Below are positions 25,787-35,174 of a stretch of DNA of 64,000 bases, piece after piece. This DNA is from UBA5066 sp048500275 (GTDB taxonomy: Bacteria; Acidobacteriota; Thermoanaerobaculia; UBA5066). How positions within the stretch are numbered: the stretch's first letter is position 1; the number at the start of each line of letters is the position of its first letter. Position numbers and translations under genes: made by a program. The notes under the pieces were generated by a model. It saw only the letters and a list, made by a program, of their open reading frames with translations, ran no database searches and was not told the origin of the DNA. The stretch spans positions 310,001 to 374,000 of the forward strand of contig JASNYI010000002.1 in NCBI GenBank assembly GCA_048500275.1, in the 5' to 3' direction.

Positions 25787-27681
25787 GCGGAGAGGGGGAC
25801 GCAGGGGGGGAGAAGGGGCCGAAGGTCCCGAAGGCGAAGCGGCTCCGGGCACTCCTCCCCGATCTCGCCGCGCTCGTGAAGCCGCGGCGGAAGATGCTCG
25901 CGGCCGGCTTCGTCCTGATGGCGGTCGGGCGGGCGGCGGGGCTGGTCCTGCCCGCGTCGACGAAGGTCCTCATCGACGACGTCGTCGGGAAGGCGCGCAC
26001 CGAGCTCCTCGTCCCGCTCCTCGCGGCCGTCGGCGCGGCGACGCTCGTCCAGGCGGCGACGTCGTTCACGCTCACACAGGTCCTCTCGAAGGGGGCCCAG
26101 AGGCTCATTGCCGAGCTGAGGACGAAGCTTCAGGCCCACGTCGCCCGGCTTCCCGTCGCCTACTTCGACGGCCAGAAGACGGGCAACCTCGTCTCGCGCG
26201 TGATGAACGACGTGGAGGGAATCCGCAACCTCGTCGGGACCGGCATCGTCGAGATGGCGGGAGGGCTGGTGACGGCCACCCTCGCTCTCGCCGTGATGGC
26301 GACCCTGAGCCCGCTCCTCACGGGCCTGACGCTCCTCTTCCTGTCTCTCTTCGGGATCGGGCTCTTCGCCGCCTTCGGTGTCCTGAGGCCCGTCTTCCGG
26401 GAGCGCTCGAAGATCTACGGGGAGGTCTCCGGACGGCTGACCGAGACGTTCGCGGGAATCCGCGTCGTGAAGGGGTACCACGGGGAGAAGCGCGAGGAAG
26501 CGGTCTTCGCCGAGGGAGTCTCCCGGATCCTGGCGAACGTCCTGAAGACGATCACCGGCATGTCCTCGCTGTCGGTGGCGTCGACGGTCCTCCTCGGTGG
26601 CGTCGGCGTCGTCGTGATGTGGTTCGGGACCCGGCAGATCCTGGCCGGGTCGCTGACCGTGGGCGGGCTCTTCACCTACACGGTCCTCCTCGGTTTCCTC
26701 GTCGCCCCGGTGTTCCAGGTCGTCGGGATCGGCACGCAGCTGACGGAAGCCCTCGCCGGCCTGGAGCGGACGAAGGAGATCTTCTCCGAGACGCCGGAGG
26801 ACGTGGACCCGCGCCGCACCTTCGACCTCCCGGACGTGCGGGGGGAGGTCGTCTTCGAGGACGTCCGCTTCGCCTACGCGGAGGGGAAGGAGGTCCTTCA
26901 CGGGGTCTCGTTCCGCGCCGCGCCGGGGACCGTCACGGCCCTCGTGGGCCCTTCGGGCTCCGGCAAGTCGACGATCATCGGCCTCGTCGCCGCCTTCCAG
27001 TCGCCCTCGTCGGGGCGAGTCCTGGTGGACGGCGTCGACCTCTCGACGGTCCGCATCCCGAGCTTCCGGTCCCGGCTCGGCGTCGTCCTGCAGGAGTCGT
27101 TCCTCTTCGACGGGACGATTCGCGAGAACGTCGCCTTCTCGCGGCCGTCGGCGACGGAGGCGGAGGTCGTCGCGGCCTGCCGGGTCGCGCGGGTGGACGA
27201 GTTCGCCGAGGGGTTCGAGAAGGGCTACGAAACGGTCGTCGGCGAACGGGGCGTGAAGCTCTCGGGGGGGCAGAGGCAGCGCGTCTCCATCGCGCGGGCC
27301 CTCCTCGCCGACCCCCGCATCCTGATCCTCGACGAGGCGACGTCGAGCCTCGACACGGAGTCCGAGGCATTCATCCAGCAGGGGCTGTCGGAGCTCCTGA
27401 AGGGCCGGACGACCTTCGTCATCGCCCACCGCCTCTCGACGATCCGCAGGGCGGACCAGATCCTGGTCGTGGAGCGGGGCGTCGTCGTCGAGCAGGGGCG
27501 GCACGAGGAGCTGATGGCCGCAGGCGGGCGCTACGCCGAGATGGTGGCCCGCCAGGCGGGAATCGGGGTGGAGCTCTTCGGGGATCCGAGGGAGCAGGAG
27601 CCGGGGGGGAGCGGGAGCCCCGGGCCGGACCGCGGGGAGAGGCTCGGCCCGCTGTCGCTCCTCGCGCCTTCGGGGCGCTGA
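25783..27681 (+). CDS. MsbA-like ABC exporter (fused membrane and ATPase domains)
   Basis: Start ATG 25783 overlaps the upstream stop. The 632-residue half-transporter has a charged N-terminal tail, six membrane helices (about 40-330) with the ABC_membrane coupling segment FDGQKTGNLVSRVMNDVEGIRN, and a C-terminal ATPase. Motifs are GPSGSGKST, VLQESFLFDGTIRENV, LSGGQRQRVSIARAL, LILDEATSSLD and IAHRLSTI. It would work as a homodimer. MsbA/lipid and multidrug exporters share this form, so cargo is open. The last 40 residues are a Gly/Pro-rich extension. It ends 15 bases from a convergent RRM gene. Confidence 0.94.
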   Translation: MSGEGDAGGEKGPKVPKAKRLRALLPDLAALVKPRRKMLAAGFVLMAVGRAAGLVLPASTKVLIDDVVGKARTELLVPLLAAVGAATLVQAATSFTLTQVLSKGAQRLIAELRTKLQAHVARLPVAYFDGQKTGNLVSRVMNDVEGIRNLVGTGIVEMAGGLVTATLALAVMATLSPLLTGLTLLFLSLFGIGLFAAFGVLRPVFRERSKIYGEVSGRLTETFAGIRVVKGYHGEKREEAVFAEGVSRILANVLKTITGMSSLSVASTVLLGGVGVVVMWFGTRQILAGSLTVGGLFTYTVLLGFLVAPVFQVVGIGTQLTEALAGLERTKEIFSETPEDVDPRRTFDLPDVRGEVVFEDVRFAYAEGKEVLHGVSFRAAPGTVTALVGPSGSGKSTIIGLVAAFQSPSSGRVLVDGVDLSTVRIPSFRSRLGVVLQESFLFDGTIRENVAFSRPSATEAEVVAACRVARVDEFAEGFEKGYETVVGERGVKLSGGQRQRVSIARALLADPRILILDEATSSLDTESEAFIQQGLSELLKGRTTFVIAHRLSTIRRADQILVVERGVVVEQGRHEELMAAGGRYAEMVARQAGIGVELFGDPREQEPGGSGSPGPDRGERLGPLSLLAPSGR

Positions 27682-27696
27682 CGCCGGCGTCGCCGG

Positions 27697-27939
27697 TCAG
27701 CCTTTCGTGCGGGCCTCGTTGACCCAGATGGTCCGGCCGTCGAGCTGGGTCCGGTTCAGGGCGAGGATCGCCTTGCGGCCCTCGTCGTCGGCCATCTCGA
27801 CGAAGCCGTAGCCCTTCGAACGGCCGCTCGCACGGTCCACGACGACGCTCGCCGAGAGCGGCGATCCGAAGGGCGCGAAAACCTCCCCGAGGCGGCCTTC
27901 GTCGACCGAGTAGGGGAGATTCCCGACGTAGATCTTCAT
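27697..27939 (-). CDS. Single-RRM RNA-binding protein
   Basis: The 80-residue protein is one RNA recognition motif: RNP2 IYVGNL at residues 3-8 and RNP1 KGYGFVEM near 42-49, followed by AILALNRTQLDGRTIWVNEA. Unlike many cyanobacterial-type members it has no Gly-rich tail. AGGAG lies upstream of the ATG. Such small proteins bind RNA in the cytoplasm and are often cold-responsive, which is not shown here. It is divergent from the DUF1015 gene. Confidence 0.95.
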   Translation of the reverse strand: MKIYVGNLPYSVDEGRLGEVFAPFGSPLSASVVVDRASGRSKGYGFVEMADDEGRKAILALNRTQLDGRTIWVNEARTKG

Positions 27940-27978
27940 TCTCGGCGATTCTCCTACAGTGTCTCCGGCGGGGGGAAG

Positions 27979-28002
27979 TTAGCACGGGAACGCCCCTGCT
28001 AA
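27979..28002. promoter_or_regulatory. Inverted repeat between divergent RRM and DUF1015 genes
   Basis: TTAGCA and TGCTAA are perfect 6-bp arms 12 bases apart in the short gap between two divergent starts, in locally AT-richer sequence. It may be a regulator site or an RNA hairpin in the DUF1015 leader, which begins only 12 bases downstream. Low to moderate certainty. Confidence 0.35.
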
Positions 28003-28014
28003 GCTTGCCGCCGC

Positions 28015-29250
28015 ATGGCCCAGATCCGCCCGTTCCCCGCCTCCCGCCCCCTTCCCGCCCGAGCGCGGGAGGTGGCCTCCGTGCCGTACGACGTCGTCGA
28101 CACGAACGAAGCCCGCGCCCTCGCCGAGGGGAACCCGCTCTCGTTCCTCCACGTCTGCCGTCCCGAGATCGACCTTCCGGAGGGGACGCCCCTCTACTCC
28201 GACTCCGTGTACGCGAAGGGGCGCGAGAACCTCGACCGCTTCGAGGCGGAGGGGACGCTCGTCCCCGACGCCTCGCCTCGCCTCCTCGTCTACCGCCAGG
28301 CGTGGCGCGGAGCGACGCAGGACGGCATCGTCGCCGCGTGCTCGGTGGACGACTACGACGCCGACGTCATCAAGAAGCACGAGAAGACCCGGAAGGACAA
28401 GGAGGACGACCGGACGAAGCACCTCCTCGTCCAGTCGGCGCACGCAGAGCCGGTCTTCCTGACCTACCGGGCCGTGGACGCCGTCGACGAGCGAATCGCC
28501 GCGGTGACCGCCCTCCCTCCCGAGATCGACTTCGAGGCGGCGGACGGCGTGAGGCACTCGCTCTGGCTCGTCCCGGACGGGGACGCAGCCTTCTTCGTCG
28601 AGGCCTTCGAATCGATCCCGGTCCTCTACGTCGCGGACGGGCACCACCGCTGCGCCTCGGCCTCGCGCGCCCGGGCCGCGCTGGCGGCGAAGGGCCCCCT
28701 CGCGGCCGACCACCCGGTTCAGTGGTTCCCGGCGACGATCTTCCCCGACCACGAGCTCCGGATCCTCCCCTACAACCGGGTCGTGAAGGACCTCCACGGG
28801 CGGACGCCCGCCGGCTTCCTCGAGGACGTCGCGAAGGCTTTCCACGTGGGCGAGGCGGAGGAGGCGAACCCGGCCGAGCCGGCCGGCAAGGGAGAGGTCC
28901 GGATGTATCTCGCCGGCCGGTGGCACGTCCTCGTGCCGAGGGAGCCCGTGCCGGCGGACGACCCGATCCGCTCGCTCGACGTCTCCATCCTCCAGGAGCG
29001 GCTCCTCGACCCGCTCCTCGGGATCCACGACCCCCGCACCGACAAGCGGATCGACTTCGTCGGCGGCATCAGGGGAACGTCGGAGCTGGAGAGGCGGGTG
29101 AACTCGGGCGGGTGCGCCGTCGCGTTCTCGATGCACCCGACGACCGTCGCCGAGCTGATGGCGATCGCCGACGCCGGCGAGACGATGCCGCCGAAGTCGA
29201 CCTGGTTCGAGCCGAAGCTCAGGTCCGGGCTCTTCGTCCACAGGTTCTGA
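28015..29250 (+). CDS. DUF1015 family protein next to serA
   Basis: The 411-residue protein matches DUF1015: RPFPASRPLPARAREVASVPYDVVDTNEA at the start, KKHEKTRKDKEDDRTKHLL in the middle and the family hallmark YVADGHHRCASA around residue 205. A conserved DGHHR and many acidic residues suggest an enzyme that binds a phosphate or metal, but no activity is established for the family. It sits 61 bases upstream of serA in the same direction, a pairing that points to serine or one-carbon metabolism. A 12-bp GC palindrome follows its stop (29251-29262). Confidence 0.9.
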   Translation: MAQIRPFPASRPLPARAREVASVPYDVVDTNEARALAEGNPLSFLHVCRPEIDLPEGTPLYSDSVYAKGRENLDRFEAEGTLVPDASPRLLVYRQAWRGATQDGIVAACSVDDYDADVIKKHEKTRKDKEDDRTKHLLVQSAHAEPVFLTYRAVDAVDERIAAVTALPPEIDFEAADGVRHSLWLVPDGDAAFFVEAFESIPVLYVADGHHRCASASRARAALAAKGPLAADHPVQWFPATIFPDHELRILPYNRVVKDLHGRTPAGFLEDVAKAFHVGEAEEANPAEPAGKGEVRMYLAGRWHVLVPREPVPADDPIRSLDVSILQERLLDPLLGIHDPRTDKRIDFVGGIRGTSELERRVNSGGCAVAFSMHPTTVAELMAIADAGETMPPKSTWFEPKLRSGLFVHRF

Positions 29251-29311
29251 GCCCCCGGGGGCCGGGACGACGGACTAGACGACGCCCCACGGGAGGCGCG
29301 GGAGGTCTCCG

Positions 29312-30517
29312 ATGCGAGTGCTGGTCGCGGACAAGTTCGAGGAAACGGGGCTCGAGGGACTCCGGGCGCTGGGTTGTGAGGTCTACTACGAGCCGAAGCT
29401 GGAGGGCGAGTCGCTCGGGTGGCGCCTCAGGGACACGGCGGCCGACGTCCTCGTCGTGAGGTCGACCCGGGTGACCTCGGCGGAGATGGACCAGGGCCGG
29501 AGCCTCTCGCTCGTCGTCCGGGCCGGGGCGGGCGTGAACACGATCGACCTGGCGGGCGCCTCCGCGCGGGCGATCTCGGTGTCGAACTGCCCGGGAAAGA
29601 ACGCGGTGGCGGTCGCCGAGCTGGCGTGGGGGCTCATCCTCGCCCTCGACCGGCGGATTCCCGACCAGACGGCTGACCTCAGGGCCGGCCTCTGGAACAA
29701 GGCCGAGTACGGCAGGGCGCGGGGCCTCGCCGGCCGGACGCTCGGGATCGCGGGCTACGGGGCCATCGGCCGGGAGGTGGCGGCCCGGGGCCGCGCCTTC
29801 GGGATGCGCGTCGTCGGCTGGAGCCCGTCCCTGACCGCGGCGCGGGCCGCGGAGGAAGGCATCGAGCGTGCCGCGACGCTCCACGACCTCGCAATCAGCT
29901 CCGACGTGGTCTCGGTCCATCTCGCGCTGACGAGGGAGACCCGCGGGCTCCTCGGCGGGGCGTTCTTCGACGCGATGCGGCCCGGGGCGCTCTTCGTGAA
30001 CACGAGCCGGGGAGAGGTCGTCAGCGCGGCCGCCCTCAGGGCGGCGATCTCCGCCAAGGGGGTCCGGGCGGGGCTCGACGTCTTCGAGAGGGAGCCGTCG
30101 GGCGGGACGGGGGCGTTCGAGGACGAGGTGGGACGGATGCCCGGCGTGGTCGGCACGCACCACGTCGGCGCCTCCACCGAGCAGGCCCAGAACGCGATCG
30201 CGGCGGAGGTCGTGAGGATCGTCGCGGCGTTCAAGTCGACCGGCGAGGTCCCCAACGCGGTGAACCTCTGCGAGCGCTCCCCGGCGCGCTGGCTCCTCAC
30301 CGTGCGGCACCGGGACCGGGTCGGCGTCCTGGCGCACGTCTTCGGAGCCCTCCGCGAGGCCGGGATCAACGTCCAGAAGACGGAGAACGTCGTCTTCGAC
30401 GGCGCCGAGGCGGCGAGCGCGCGCATCCAGCTCGACAGCGAGCCGACGAGGGGCACCCTCGCTCGGATCGCCGAGGGGTGCCGGGACATTCTCTCGATCA
30501 CGCTGAACCCGCTCTGA
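29312..30517 (+). CDS. serA: D-3-phosphoglycerate dehydrogenase
   Basis: The 401-residue protein starts after a strong GGGAGG site. It has the 2-hydroxyacid dehydrogenase fold with substrate loop RAGAGVNTID, the NAD loop AGYGAIGREVAARG, catalytic Arg in FVNTSRGEVV, Glu in DVFEREP and His in VGTHHVGAST. A C-terminal ACT domain (about 325-401, RHRDRVGVLAHVFGALREAGIN) would bind serine for feedback inhibition. It catalyses the first step of serine synthesis, 3-phosphoglycerate to 3-phosphohydroxypyruvate. serB and serC are not in the window. Confidence 0.94.
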   Translation: MRVLVADKFEETGLEGLRALGCEVYYEPKLEGESLGWRLRDTAADVLVVRSTRVTSAEMDQGRSLSLVVRAGAGVNTIDLAGASARAISVSNCPGKNAVAVAELAWGLILALDRRIPDQTADLRAGLWNKAEYGRARGLAGRTLGIAGYGAIGREVAARGRAFGMRVVGWSPSLTAARAAEEGIERAATLHDLAISSDVVSVHLALTRETRGLLGGAFFDAMRPGALFVNTSRGEVVSAAALRAAISAKGVRAGLDVFEREPSGGTGAFEDEVGRMPGVVGTHHVGASTEQAQNAIAAEVVRIVAAFKSTGEVPNAVNLCERSPARWLLTVRHRDRVGVLAHVFGALREAGINVQKTENVVFDGAEAASARIQLDSEPTRGTLARIAEGCRDILSITLNPL

Positions 30518-30647
30518 GGCGGCCCGGGGGCGCGCGGAGCGCCGCGCCCTGACACTCCCCGCCCGGTCGCGTTGGCCCGACGCGTTTACGCGTCCGTCCG
30601 CCCGGCGCCGGAAGTGTTCATAATCGGCGTTCGGAGGTGGGAACGTC

Positions 30648-32492
30648 ATGGACGCTTTACCGGCCCGGACTCTCCTGGACTACTTCAAGCATTCCGTCGC
30701 GAGCGGAAAGCCCGATCTCCTCGTCTCCAAAGTGAACGGCGCGTGGACGCCGGTCTCGGCCCAGGAGTTCGGCCGGAGGACGCGGGCGTTCGGGATCGGC
30801 CTGACGGCGCTCGGGCTCGACCACGACGACCGTGTCGCGATCCTGTCGGAGAACCGGCCCGAGTGGCCGATGACCGACTTCGCCACGCTCGGGATCGGCG
30901 GGATCACGGTCCCCATCTACACGACGTACCTCGCGCCGCAGGTCGAGTACATCCTGCGCGACTGCTCGGCGAAGGTCGTCGTCGTCTCGAACGAGAAGGA
31001 GCTGGCGAAGGTGATGGAGGTGAGGGGGCGCTGCCCCGCGCTCTCCTACGTCGTTCTCGTGGAGGGGAAGCTCCCGAACGCCGACGGCGTCCTCTCGTTC
31101 GAGAGCGTCGTCAAGCGCGGCGAGGAGGCGCTCAAGCAGAGCCCCGGCGCCTGGGACGAGCGGGTCGCGAACGTGAACCCCGAGTCGCACGCCACGATCA
31201 TCTACACCTCGGGGACGACCGGAGAGCCGAAGGGGGGCGTCCTCTCCCACGCCAACTTCGTCTCGAACGTCTCGACCTGCTCGACGTTCTTCGACGTCAA
31301 CCCCCGCACGGTGGCGCTGTCGTTCCTGCCGCTCGCGCACGTCTTCGAGAGGATGATCGACTACGTCCTCTTCTCGCGGGCCGCGACGGTCACCTACGCG
31401 GAGTCGATCGAGAAGCTCGCGGACAACTTCGGCGAGGTGAGGCCGCACACCTTCGCCTCGGTGCCGAGGGTCTACGACAAGATCCACGCGCGGATCCACC
31501 AGAACCTCGAGAGCCAGTCGTCGACGAAGCAGAAGATCTTCCACTGGGCGGTGAAGGTGGGGAGGGAGCGCCTGGCCTGCCGCGAGAAGAAGCGGCCGGT
31601 GCCGGGCGGCCTCGCGCTGAAGCACAAGATCGCCGACAAGCTGGTCTTCTCGAAGATCCGGGCCCGGCTCGGGGGGCGGTTCGAGTTCTGCATGTCGGGC
31701 GGGGCGCCCCTGTCGAAGGACGTCGCGGAGTTCTTCTGGGGCGCGGGGATCGAGATCTACGAGGGCTACGGCCTGACCGAGACGAGCCCCGTCCTCACCT
31801 GCAACCGCCCCGACGCCTGGAAGCTCGGCTCCGTGGGGAAGGCGATCAAGGGGGTCCAGATCCGCATCGCCGAGGACGGCGAGGTCCTCGCGAAGGGCCC
31901 GAACATCATGCGGGGCTACTGGAACAAGCCGGAAGAGACGAAGAAGGTGTTCGACGCGGACGGGTGGTTCCTCACCGGGGACGTGGGCGTCGTGGACCGC
32001 GAGGGGTTCCTGACGATCACCGACCGGAAGAAGGAGCTCATCATCAACGCCTACGGCAAGAACATCGCGCCGGCCCCGATCGAAGAGGCCCTGAAGCACA
32101 TCCGCTACGTCGGGAGCGCCGTCCTCGTCGGCGACAAGAGGAAGTACCTCATCGCCCTCATCGTCCCGAACTTCGAGCGGCTCGAGGCCTGGGCTTCCGC
32201 GAACAACGTCGAGTTCCGGAATCCCACCGACCTGATCCGGAGCCCGAAGGTGAGGGCGCTCTTCCAGCAGGCCATCGACATCGTGAACGGGGACGAGCCC
32301 TCGGAGAAGCGGATCAAGGACTTCGCCCTTTTGACGACGGACTTCACGATCGAGGGGGGCGAGCTGACCCCGACCCTCAAGGTGAAGAGGCGCGTCGTGG
32401 CGGACAAGTACAAGGACGTGATCGACGGGCTCTACGAGAAGGCGGAGCTCCTCGACGCCGCCGTCGACAAGGGCACCGACAGGATGATGTAG
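30648..32492 (+). CDS. Long-chain acyl-CoA synthetase (AMP-forming)
   Basis: The 614-residue protein has the adenylate-forming motifs IIYTSGTTGEPKGG (about 184-197), the YGLTETSP motif, GWFLTGDVGVVDREGFLTITDRKKELI and a C-terminal lysine region. It resembles FadD15-type long-chain synthetases, which activate fatty acids to acyl-CoA on the inner membrane face. GGAGG lies about 10 bases before the ATG; a -10-like CATAAT is at 30619-30624 and a 6-bp hairpin with a TTTA loop at 30579-30594. Chain-length preference cannot be read. It stands alone. Confidence 0.94.
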   Translation: MDALPARTLLDYFKHSVASGKPDLLVSKVNGAWTPVSAQEFGRRTRAFGIGLTALGLDHDDRVAILSENRPEWPMTDFATLGIGGITVPIYTTYLAPQVEYILRDCSAKVVVVSNEKELAKVMEVRGRCPALSYVVLVEGKLPNADGVLSFESVVKRGEEALKQSPGAWDERVANVNPESHATIIYTSGTTGEPKGGVLSHANFVSNVSTCSTFFDVNPRTVALSFLPLAHVFERMIDYVLFSRAATVTYAESIEKLADNFGEVRPHTFASVPRVYDKIHARIHQNLESQSSTKQKIFHWAVKVGRERLACREKKRPVPGGLALKHKIADKLVFSKIRARLGGRFEFCMSGGAPLSKDVAEFFWGAGIEIYEGYGLTETSPVLTCNRPDAWKLGSVGKAIKGVQIRIAEDGEVLAKGPNIMRGYWNKPEETKKVFDADGWFLTGDVGVVDREGFLTITDRKKELIINAYGKNIAPAPIEEALKHIRYVGSAVLVGDKRKYLIALIVPNFERLEAWASANNVEFRNPTDLIRSPKVRALFQQAIDIVNGDEPSEKRIKDFALLTTDFTIEGGELTPTLKVKRRVVADKYKDVIDGLYEKAELLDAAVDKGTDRMM

Positions 32493-32504
32493 CCCCGCAC
32501 CGCG

Positions 32505-33101
32505 TCAGAACGGGATCCCGAGGAGCCGGGCGGCCTTCGCGAGAGCGCGACGGGCGCCCGGTTCTCCCATCTTCCGGGCCGCCTCGGCCGGCGCGAGCCA
32601 CGCGAGGCCGAGGGACTCGGCCGCGTCGGCGCGCGCGGCTCCGGCGTCGTGCGTCACCGCCGCGTACCTCACGTCGAAGTGGGCGTGGGCGGGCTCGCCC
32701 CGGGCGGGCGGAATCGGGTGGACGTCGAGGTCGAGGATCGCGGGCGCGAGGAGGACGAGGTCCTCGAGCCCCGACTCCTCGCGCCCCTCCCGGAGCGCGG
32801 TCGCGGCCGGGTCGGACTCCCCCTCGTCGTGCCCCCCCATCTGGAGCCACTTGTCGAGGCGCCGGTGGTGGTGGAGGAGGACGTGCCCCGTCGGGGCGGA
32901 GAAGACGAAGAGGCTGCCCGTGAAGTGCCCGGGGGCGAACGTCGTCCTCGCGAAGCAGGCCGGCTCCGAGGCGACGAGGGCGAGCATCGCCTCCCGGTCG
33001 CGCGCTTCGGCCTCGTCCGCGGGGGCGTGGGCCAGGAGCGCCTCGCGAAGGGCGGCGCGCGGGGCGTCGAGGGGCGGCGGGGGAGGGGCGGTCGGCGTCA
33101 T
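32505..33101 (-). CDS. Nudix hydrolase
   Basis: The 198-residue protein carries a complete Nudix box, GGHDEGESDPAATALREGREESGL, which binds the metal used to hydrolyse a nucleoside diphosphate linked to another group. An N-terminal helical extension (1-50) with a Pro run and the acidic AHAPADEAEARDREAM segment precedes it. The start overlaps the stop of the molybdopterin enzyme (ATGA, 33098-33101), so the two are translationally coupled. The unusual pairing suggests a shared need, perhaps cofactor repair, but that is speculation. Confidence 0.93.
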   Translation of the reverse strand: MTPTAPPPPPLDAPRAALREALLAHAPADEAEARDREAMLALVASEPACFARTTFAPGHFTGSLFVFSAPTGHVLLHHHRRLDKWLQMGGHDEGESDPAATALREGREESGLEDLVLLAPAILDLDVHPIPPARGEPAHAHFDVRYAAVTHDAGAARADAAESLGLAWLAPAEAARKMGEPGARRALAKAARLLGIPF

Positions 33102-35041
33102 GCCGGGCGAATCCTCACGCGGCAGTCGAGGTAGGCGGCCCCTTCCCCGGCGTCGGTGAGGCGGGCCTTCACGAGGGCGTTCGCACAGGTGCCCGCGTCG
33201 TAGTGCCCTCCCTTCGGAACGAGGACGACGTCTGTCCGCTGAAGGGGGTCGAGCTTCAGGCGCGCGCGAAGCGCGCCGATCGCGCTCTCGAGGACGACGT
33301 CGGCGCCGTCGGCGAGGCCGGGAGCGGCGTCGGGGTGGCACGTCGCCTCGAGGACCGCCGGCGGAGGACCGGCCCACTGCGAGCTCTGGGCGCGCTCCGT
33401 GGAGTTCGAGAAGAGCCAGAGCGGGAAGCCCGGCTCTTCCTCGAGGGGGGCGGGTGTCGCCGTCAGGAGGCGCATCTTCCCGCCGGGAGTCGGGAACCGG
33501 CCCCCCTCGAAGAGGACGCTCCCGGCGAGCGGGTTCCTGACCGACTCCCGCTCGAGGCGCTCGACGGTCACGCCCATCGGCTCGATCCGGCGGAGGAGCC
33601 TCCGCTTCCACTCCTTCGCGCTCCCGGCCACTTTCGGGGCGATGCCGTCGGTCCCCGCGCCGGTCCGGCGGTCGACCTCCGCGGCGAGGAGCTGGACGAT
33701 CTCGAGGTCGCTCCTCACGCCGGGCGGAGGGGCGACGACCGGGACCGAGGCGCCGAGCCAGTGGTGGCCATAGGCCCCCAGGAGGTCGTCGTCCTCGACG
33801 AGGGTCGTCGTCGGGAGGACGAGGTGGGCCCGGCGCGCGGTGTCGGTGAGGAAGGAGTCGACGACGACGACGAGGTCGCGCGTCTCGAGGGCGCGCGCGA
33901 CGGTTGCCGAGTCGGGGAGCATCGCGACGGGGTTGCCCGCGGTCACCCAGACCGCGCGCACGGGAGGCGCCGCGGCCTCGAGGATCTCCCGTCCGAGGAG
34001 CGGCTCCGAGAGGGTTCGCGGCGGGGATTTCGCGAGAAACGAGGTGTCGAAGGCGCCGCGCCGCTTGAAGTAGAAGCTGACGCCGCCCCCCGGGATGCCG
34101 AGGTTCCCCGTGATCGCGCCGAGGGCGTCGAGCGCCCGGACGATCGCCGAGCCGTTCGTCCGCCGGCCCATCCCCCAGCCGACCTGGATGTTGCAGGGGC
34201 GGTCGGAGAGCGTGGCGGCGACGGTCTCGAGGGCCTCCGGTGCGACGTCGGCCTCCGCGGCCCAGGCCGCCGAAGACCTCGAAAGCGCGAGAGCCCGGAA
34301 GTCCTCGAAGCCTTCGGCGAAGCCTGCCGCGTTCGGGGCGACACGACCGGTCTCGAAGAGGAGGGCCGCCACGCCGAGGGCGAGGGCGAGGTCGCCCCCG
34401 GGCCGCGGCGCCAGGTACGCGTCGGCGAGCGTCGCCGTCTTGTGCCGGACCGGGTCGATCAGGACGAGGCGGGCGCCGCGGGACTTCGCCTCCTTCAGCA
34501 GGGGAAGCAGGTGGACGTTCGAGACGAACGGGTTCTTCCCCCACAGGAGGATCCCCCTCGAGTTCCGGAGGTCGAAGAAGTCGTGCGACTCCTCGTCCCC
34601 GAAGTCGGCCTCCTGGGCGGCGTCCCCTGCCCCGGAGCAGATGTCCCCCCGCTTCACGGCGACCGGCCCGAGAAGCTCGAAGAAGTAGTCGACGACGCTC
34701 TTGAGGAGGCCCAGGGATCCGCCGGAGCGGTAGTGGAGGATCGCGGCGGGTCCGGACTCGGAACGGATGCAGAGGAGGCGTTCCGCCGCGAAGCCGACAG
34801 CCTTTTCCCACGAGACGGGGCGGAAGCCGGAGCCGTCGCGGAGAAGGGGCGTCGTGACCCTGTCCGGCGAGTTCTGGCGCGCCGGGAACTGCGAGGTCCG
34901 CGAGCAGAGGAACCCCTTCGTGACCGGGTGGTCCGGGTCCCCGCCGAGCCGCACGAGGCGGCCGTCCTCCACGGTGGCGACGAGCCCGCAGGTGTCCGGG
35001 CAGTCGCGGTTGCAGACGGTGCGGAGCGTCTCGGTCGGCAT
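33098..35041 (-). CDS. Molybdopterin (bis-PGD) oxidoreductase, DMSO reductase superfamily
   Basis: The 647-residue protein begins with a [4Fe-4S] motif CNRDCPDTC (residues 10-18) with the fourth Cys in FLCSR. The bis-PGD-binding core follows: KRGDICSGAGDAAQ (candidate Mo-ligand Cys), LLWGKNPFVSN, LVLIDPVRHKTA and VGWGMGRRTNGS. A C-terminal molydopterin-dinucleotide-binding domain follows. There is no Tat signal, so it is cytoplasmic. It resembles unassigned formate-dehydrogenase or thiosulfate/polysulfide-reductase-like subunits, and substrate is uncertain. It is divergent from the hydrogenase operon and may share the anaerobic control seen at 35175-35217, although the FNR box favours the other direction. 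Confidence 0.9.
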   Translation of the reverse strand: MPTETLRTVCNRDCPDTCGLVATVEDGRLVRLGGDPDHPVTKGFLCSRTSQFPARQNSPDRVTTPLLRDGSGFRPVSWEKAVGFAAERLLCIRSESGPAAILHYRSGGSLGLLKSVVDYFFELLGPVAVKRGDICSGAGDAAQEADFGDEESHDFFDLRNSRGILLWGKNPFVSNVHLLPLLKEAKSRGARLVLIDPVRHKTATLADAYLAPRPGGDLALALGVAALLFETGRVAPNAAGFAEGFEDFRALALSRSSAAWAAEADVAPEALETVAATLSDRPCNIQVGWGMGRRTNGSAIVRALDALGAITGNLGIPGGGVSFYFKRRGAFDTSFLAKSPPRTLSEPLLGREILEAAAPPVRAVWVTAGNPVAMLPDSATVARALETRDLVVVVDSFLTDTARRAHLVLPTTTLVEDDDLLGAYGHHWLGASVPVVAPPPGVRSDLEIVQLLAAEVDRRTGAGTDGIAPKVAGSAKEWKRRLLRRIEPMGVTVERLERESVRNPLAGSVLFEGGRFPTPGGKMRLLTATPAPLEEEPGFPLWLFSNSTERAQSSQWAGPPPAVLEATCHPDAAPGLADGADVVLESAIGALRARLKLDPLQRTDVVLVPKGGHYDAGTCANALVKARLTDAGEGAAYLDCRVRIRPA

Positions 35042-35174
35042 GGAGCGGATGGTACGGGAAGCGGCCCGCGGCGGACGAAGCGGGGGAGTCGCGTGCGCGG
35101 AGCTGGTCTTCCATTGTGCAACGCAACATCAGAGGCCAGTCCCTGGCTGCTGAGACCTCGTCGCCGTCAAGTGA

